Assembly: GCA_910579395.1 (NCBI GenBank)
Contig: CAJTUC010000054.1
Location: forward strand, 1 to 16,645
Source: an uncultured Lachnospiraceae bacterium
GTDB lineage: Bacteria > Bacillota > Clostridia > Lachnospirales > Lachnospiraceae
Direction: 5' to 3'
Length of the DNA stretch: 16,645 bases
Positions 14,966 through 16,645 of the stretch are shown piece by piece. Under the pieces are notes generated by a model. It was not told the origin of the DNA and searched no databases. It was given only the letters and a program-made list of their open reading frames with translations. Within the stretch, counting starts at the first letter, position 1. Each line of letters opens with the position of its first letter. The position numbers were made by a program, and so were the translations under genes.

Positions 14966-15673
14966 TTACCTCGTACTTTCCAAGAAGAGAAGATAGGCTT
15001 CTTTAAAAGCGCTGTACTTCCTTTTCGTTAGATAGGCATGAAGTTGATGACCACACATGTACACAAGTGTATGGTCAAAATCTGTGACATGCTCAAAATT
15101 GATAATGAAGCTGCGGTGTGTTTGGAAAAAGCGGTTTTTTGGAAGCAGATCAACCCAATACTGCATATTATGAATGGATTCAAAATCACATCGGACGGTA
15201 TGCACCGTTACTTTCCTGCCCTGTGCTTCTACTGCTATGACAGAGGACGTAAGAAGTGTATGCATTCCCTGCTTTGTTTCGATTGGGATTTTGATTGTCA
15301 TGGAGTTATACAGGTCAACGGCATCTTTCATATTCCGGAAGAACCGCTGTTTATCCAATGGCTTTGAAAGATAGCGGAATACATGGAAACGCATTGCTTC
15401 GTCAAGATATTCCGAATAGGAGGTCACAACGAAAATAATGATATTTTCATTTCTCTTTTTTAATTCGTTTCCCACATAGATACCATTCATTCCGGGCATT
15501 TCTATGTCAAGAAAAAGGATGTCTTTTTCGCCCTCATCAGAGAGAAGTGTTTCCCCATCAGAAAAGCAGACAAGCTCCGGACATTTTACATGTATTTTAT
15601 CAAAAAAATTCTGGCAATATTTTCTAAGCTGTTCAATCATCAGAGCATCATCGTCGCAGATAAGTATTCGCAT
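14966..15673 (-). CDS. LytTR-family response regulator (AgrA/VirR-like)
   Basis: The 235-residue regulator has an N-terminal receiver domain (~1-120) with Asp7/Asp8, phosphoacceptor Asp56 (DILFLDIEMPGMNG), Thr84 and Lys104 (YLSKPL). A C-terminal LytTR DNA-binding domain follows (~133-233; KNRFFQTHRSFIINFEHV is the typical recognition segment). The start is the ATG complementary to 15671-15673, because GGAAGGG lies just upstream and the protein then begins MRILICDDD; an upstream in-frame start would add about 20 unconserved residues. Phosphorylated by the adjacent kinase, it should bind direct repeats near target promoters, which in this family often include its own operon and secreted-product genes. 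Possible targets in the window are the divergent genes at 15756-16645. Complete, with no altered key residue. Confidence 0.92.
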   Translation of the reverse strand: MRILICDDDALMIEQLRKYCQNFFDKIHVKCPELVCFSDGETLLSDEGEKDILFLDIEMPGMNGIYVGNELKKRNENIIIFVVTSYSEYLDEAMRFHVFRYLSKPLDKQRFFRNMKDAVDLYNSMTIKIPIETKQGMHTLLTSSVIAVEAQGRKVTVHTVRCDFESIHNMQYWVDLLPKNRFFQTHRSFIINFEHVTDFDHTLVYMCGHQLHAYLTKRKYSAFKEAYLLFLESTR

Positions 15674-15721
15674 TTTGACCCTTCCATTCATATTACGTTT
15701 GTTCCAATATGCAACATGAGA

Positions 15722-15750
15722 ATTATATAACATCTGAGCTGGGAAATAAA
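15722..15750 (-). promoter_or_regulatory. Candidate promoter of the regulator-kinase operon
   Basis: On the minus strand a consensus TATAAT (complement of 15722-15727) lies about 50 bases upstream of the regulator start. Seventeen bases further up there is only a poor -35 (TTTATT, complement of 15745-15750), as is common for activator-dependent promoters. A second minus-strand -10 candidate, TATAAA, is at 15775-15780. Confidence 0.35.
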
Positions 15751-15755
15751 TAGAA

Positions 15756-16061
15756 ATGCATGAAAAGACATTCTTTTATAGATTTTGGGATAAAAAGTCC
15801 TGCGAATGCAAAACAAATGCAAAACTGGTCAGGATGCAAAACTGGTCATGCATGATATGGTCAAACCTACTATTATTGCTGTGCATAGCCATGTCAATTT
15901 ACATCAAATGTGGATGGGCAATTGATTTAATTACTGTAGGAGCTGCTGTAAGCCTGATACTTAACAGTCCGATTGATAAAGTGAACAGAGAGTTAGACCG
16001 GGAAGAACATCATCGCTATAAGAAGATAACAACTGTATTTTTGTTAATATTTGTAGAATAA
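15756..16061 (+). pseudogene. AgrB-like fragment (C-terminal part only)
   Basis: The open frame has 101 codons, but only the part from about 15834 (MQNWSCMIWSN) looks conserved. It has a Cys followed by two membrane helices, then SPIDKVNRELDREE..RYKK and a further hydrophobic run. This matches the AgrB order of catalytic Cys, helices, then the [AS]P[VI]D..N..L..EE...Y.. loop. AgrB is the membrane Cys protease that trims the AgrD signalling peptide, usually ~190-210 residues. Here the N-terminal half with the catalytic His is missing and the last helices are cut by TAA at 16059-16061. The residues before 15834 are unrelated and contain the tandem repeat. No good ribosome site precedes ATG 15756 or ATG 15834. 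Divergent from a LytTR/GHKL pair, it is probably a relic of an agr locus. A genuine small two-helix membrane protein is the alternative. Confidence 0.6.
15806..15848. repeat. Short tandem repeat at the AgrB fragment junction
   Basis: ATGCAAAACTGGTCA occurs perfectly at 15817-15831 and 15834-15848 (period 17). ATGCAAAAC alone also occurs at 15806-15814. On the minus strand each full copy reads ACCAGTTTTGCAT. This is close to the VirR-box consensus CCCAGTTNTNCAC for a clostridial LytTR regulator, although the 17-bp period is shorter than the roughly two helical turns usual for such sites. It may be a regulator site or only a duplication scar at the truncation point. Confidence 0.8.
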
Positions 16062-16100
16062 CCAAAAAAGAGCAAAAAATGTCGATTCATGCAAGAAAGA

Positions 16101-16128
16101 TTGAAATTGTGGCAAAAATAGGGATAAT
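16101..16128 (+). promoter_or_regulatory. Promoter upstream of the exported-peptide gene
   Basis: TTGAAA (16101-16106), a 16-bp spacer and GATAAT (16123-16128), each one mismatch from consensus, would start transcription near 16135, about 60 bases before ATG 16196. It would serve the exported-peptide gene and probably the lipoprotein gene. Confidence 0.6.
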
Positions 16129-16195
16129 GAAAATTGTCATTGATTTCACAGAACAGTAAAAAGAAAAAATTTATTGCATTAAAAGGAGAGACCGA

Positions 16196-16451
16196 ATGAT
16201 GAAGAAAAAATTTATTGATACAATCGCAGCTTTAATGTTGTCAATGATGTGTTCACTGCCGGTTATGGCAGTTACAGAGGGTTATAAGGTTATAATTGGA
16301 CATTTTATAGTGATGGCCCTAATGATTCTCTGCCGGCTGCCCCCGGTAAAAATATTCTTCCGCTGTCAATACGAATGATTTGTATGACATGAGAGGGAAG
16401 AAAGACAATACCAGCACCACAATATTGCATTATATGCAGCCGGAAAAGTAA
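16196..16451 (+). pseudogene. Small exported protein broken by two frameshifts
   Basis: A strong AAAAGGAGAG (16181-16190) precedes ATG 16196, which opens a clear signal peptide (MMKKKFIDTIAALMLSMMCS, ending near PVMA, residues 1-25). Just after cleavage the bases GGTTATAA occur twice in tandem (16280-16287 and 16288-16295), shifting the frame, and the present frame ends at 16378. Removing one copy restores EGYNWTFYSDGPNDSLPAAPG. A single extra A in the A5 run at 16348-16352 then joins this to KYSSAVNTNDLYDMRGKKDN and the rest up to TAA 16449-16451. With both repairs the length is exactly 83 codons and the ending falls just before the next ribosome site. The repaired mature part would be ~57 polar residues. 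I do not recognise the family; small secreted proteins are common neighbours of LytTR systems. The signal peptide may still be translated. Confidence 0.65.
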
Positions 16452-16472
16452 CATACTAAATATGGAGGATAG

Positions 16473-16645
16473 ATGAAAAAGATGAAAAAGACGGTAATTG
16501 CTTCAATGAGTATGCTTGTTCTTCTGACATTATTAGGCGGTTGTACTCATACATCTCAAAGTGAAGAACAATCAAATATTGATTTTGAGAGTTTGGATAC
16601 AGACACTCAAGTTGTTGAATCACAGGACGAAACAAATGTTGATTC
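16473..16645 (+). CDS. Lipoprotein, 5' part, cut by the window end
   Basis: ATG 16473 follows GGAGG (16464-16468). The first 57 codons give a type-II signal peptide: KKMKK, a hydrophobic stretch (8-21), and lipobox LGGC with Cys24 as the lipidated residue. After this comes a Ser/Glu/Asp-rich acidic tether (SQSEEQSNIDFESLDTDTQ). The frame is still open at the window end, so the functional domain is not visible. The protein should be anchored on the outer face of the membrane. It follows the broken exported-peptide gene by 21 bp and probably shares its promoter. No family can be named from this part. Confidence 0.8.
   Translation, partial: MKKMKKTVIASMSMLVLLTLLGGCTHTSQSEEQSNIDFESLDTDTQVVESQDETNVD

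Noticed and set aside
16079..16159. 26-residue frame (MSIHARKIEIVAKIG...) after the AgrB fragment, where agrD would be expected
   Set aside because: It has an amphipathic start, but no Cys or Ser ring motif, no acidic AgrD tail and only a weak ribosome site. The promoter at 16101-16128 lies inside it.

Overview
The window looks like a chromosome segment of a low-to-mid GC Clostridia bacterium, most likely of the Lachnospiraceae. The basis is strong GGAGG-type ribosome sites, a Bacillus/Clostridia-type Fe-S PurF, an operon of large proteins of the DUF5717/DUF5716 type (families I associate with Lachnospiraceae), a truncated relative of a peptidoglycan-binding protein typical of that family, and an agr-like GHKL kinase/LytTR regulator pair. 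This assignment rests on family recognition, not on a database search.

Region 1 (1-1911): a secreted protein built from four ~65-residue repeats, followed without a gap by the 3' part of a SpoIID-like/peptidoglycan-binding gene that has lost its 5' half, then a terminator. Region 2 (1940-9118): a four-gene co-oriented operon behind a good extended -10 promoter. It encodes a 1193-residue cytoplasmic beta-plus-helical-repeat protein, a 438-residue actin/Hsp70-fold protein whose nucleotide-binding motifs look altered, a TPR-like protein, and a coiled-coil protein with a central double membrane span. Their joint function is unknown to me. Tight spacing of the first three and the Hsp70-like plus TPR plus membrane coiled-coil set suggest one assembly at the membrane.

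Region 3 (9123-13171): an array of three 65-bp units rich in hairpins, then purC, purF and purB (steps 7, 1 and 8 of IMP synthesis, plus the adenylosuccinate lyase step to AMP), ending in a terminator. All three enzymes keep their key residues.

Region 4 (13172-16645): an AT-richer accessory stretch full of decayed genes. It holds a frameshifted HAD phosphatase remnant that runs into a Nudix remnant with a shortened Nudix box, and an intact LytTR response regulator plus GHKL histidine kinase on the minus strand. Divergent from these is an AgrB-like fragment that starts near the catalytic Cys. Then come a promoter, a small exported-peptide gene broken by an 8-bp tandem duplication and a one-base slip, and a lipoprotein gene cut by the window end. 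It reads as an agr-type signalling locus whose sensor/regulator half is intact while its peptide-processing half and at least one secreted product are broken.
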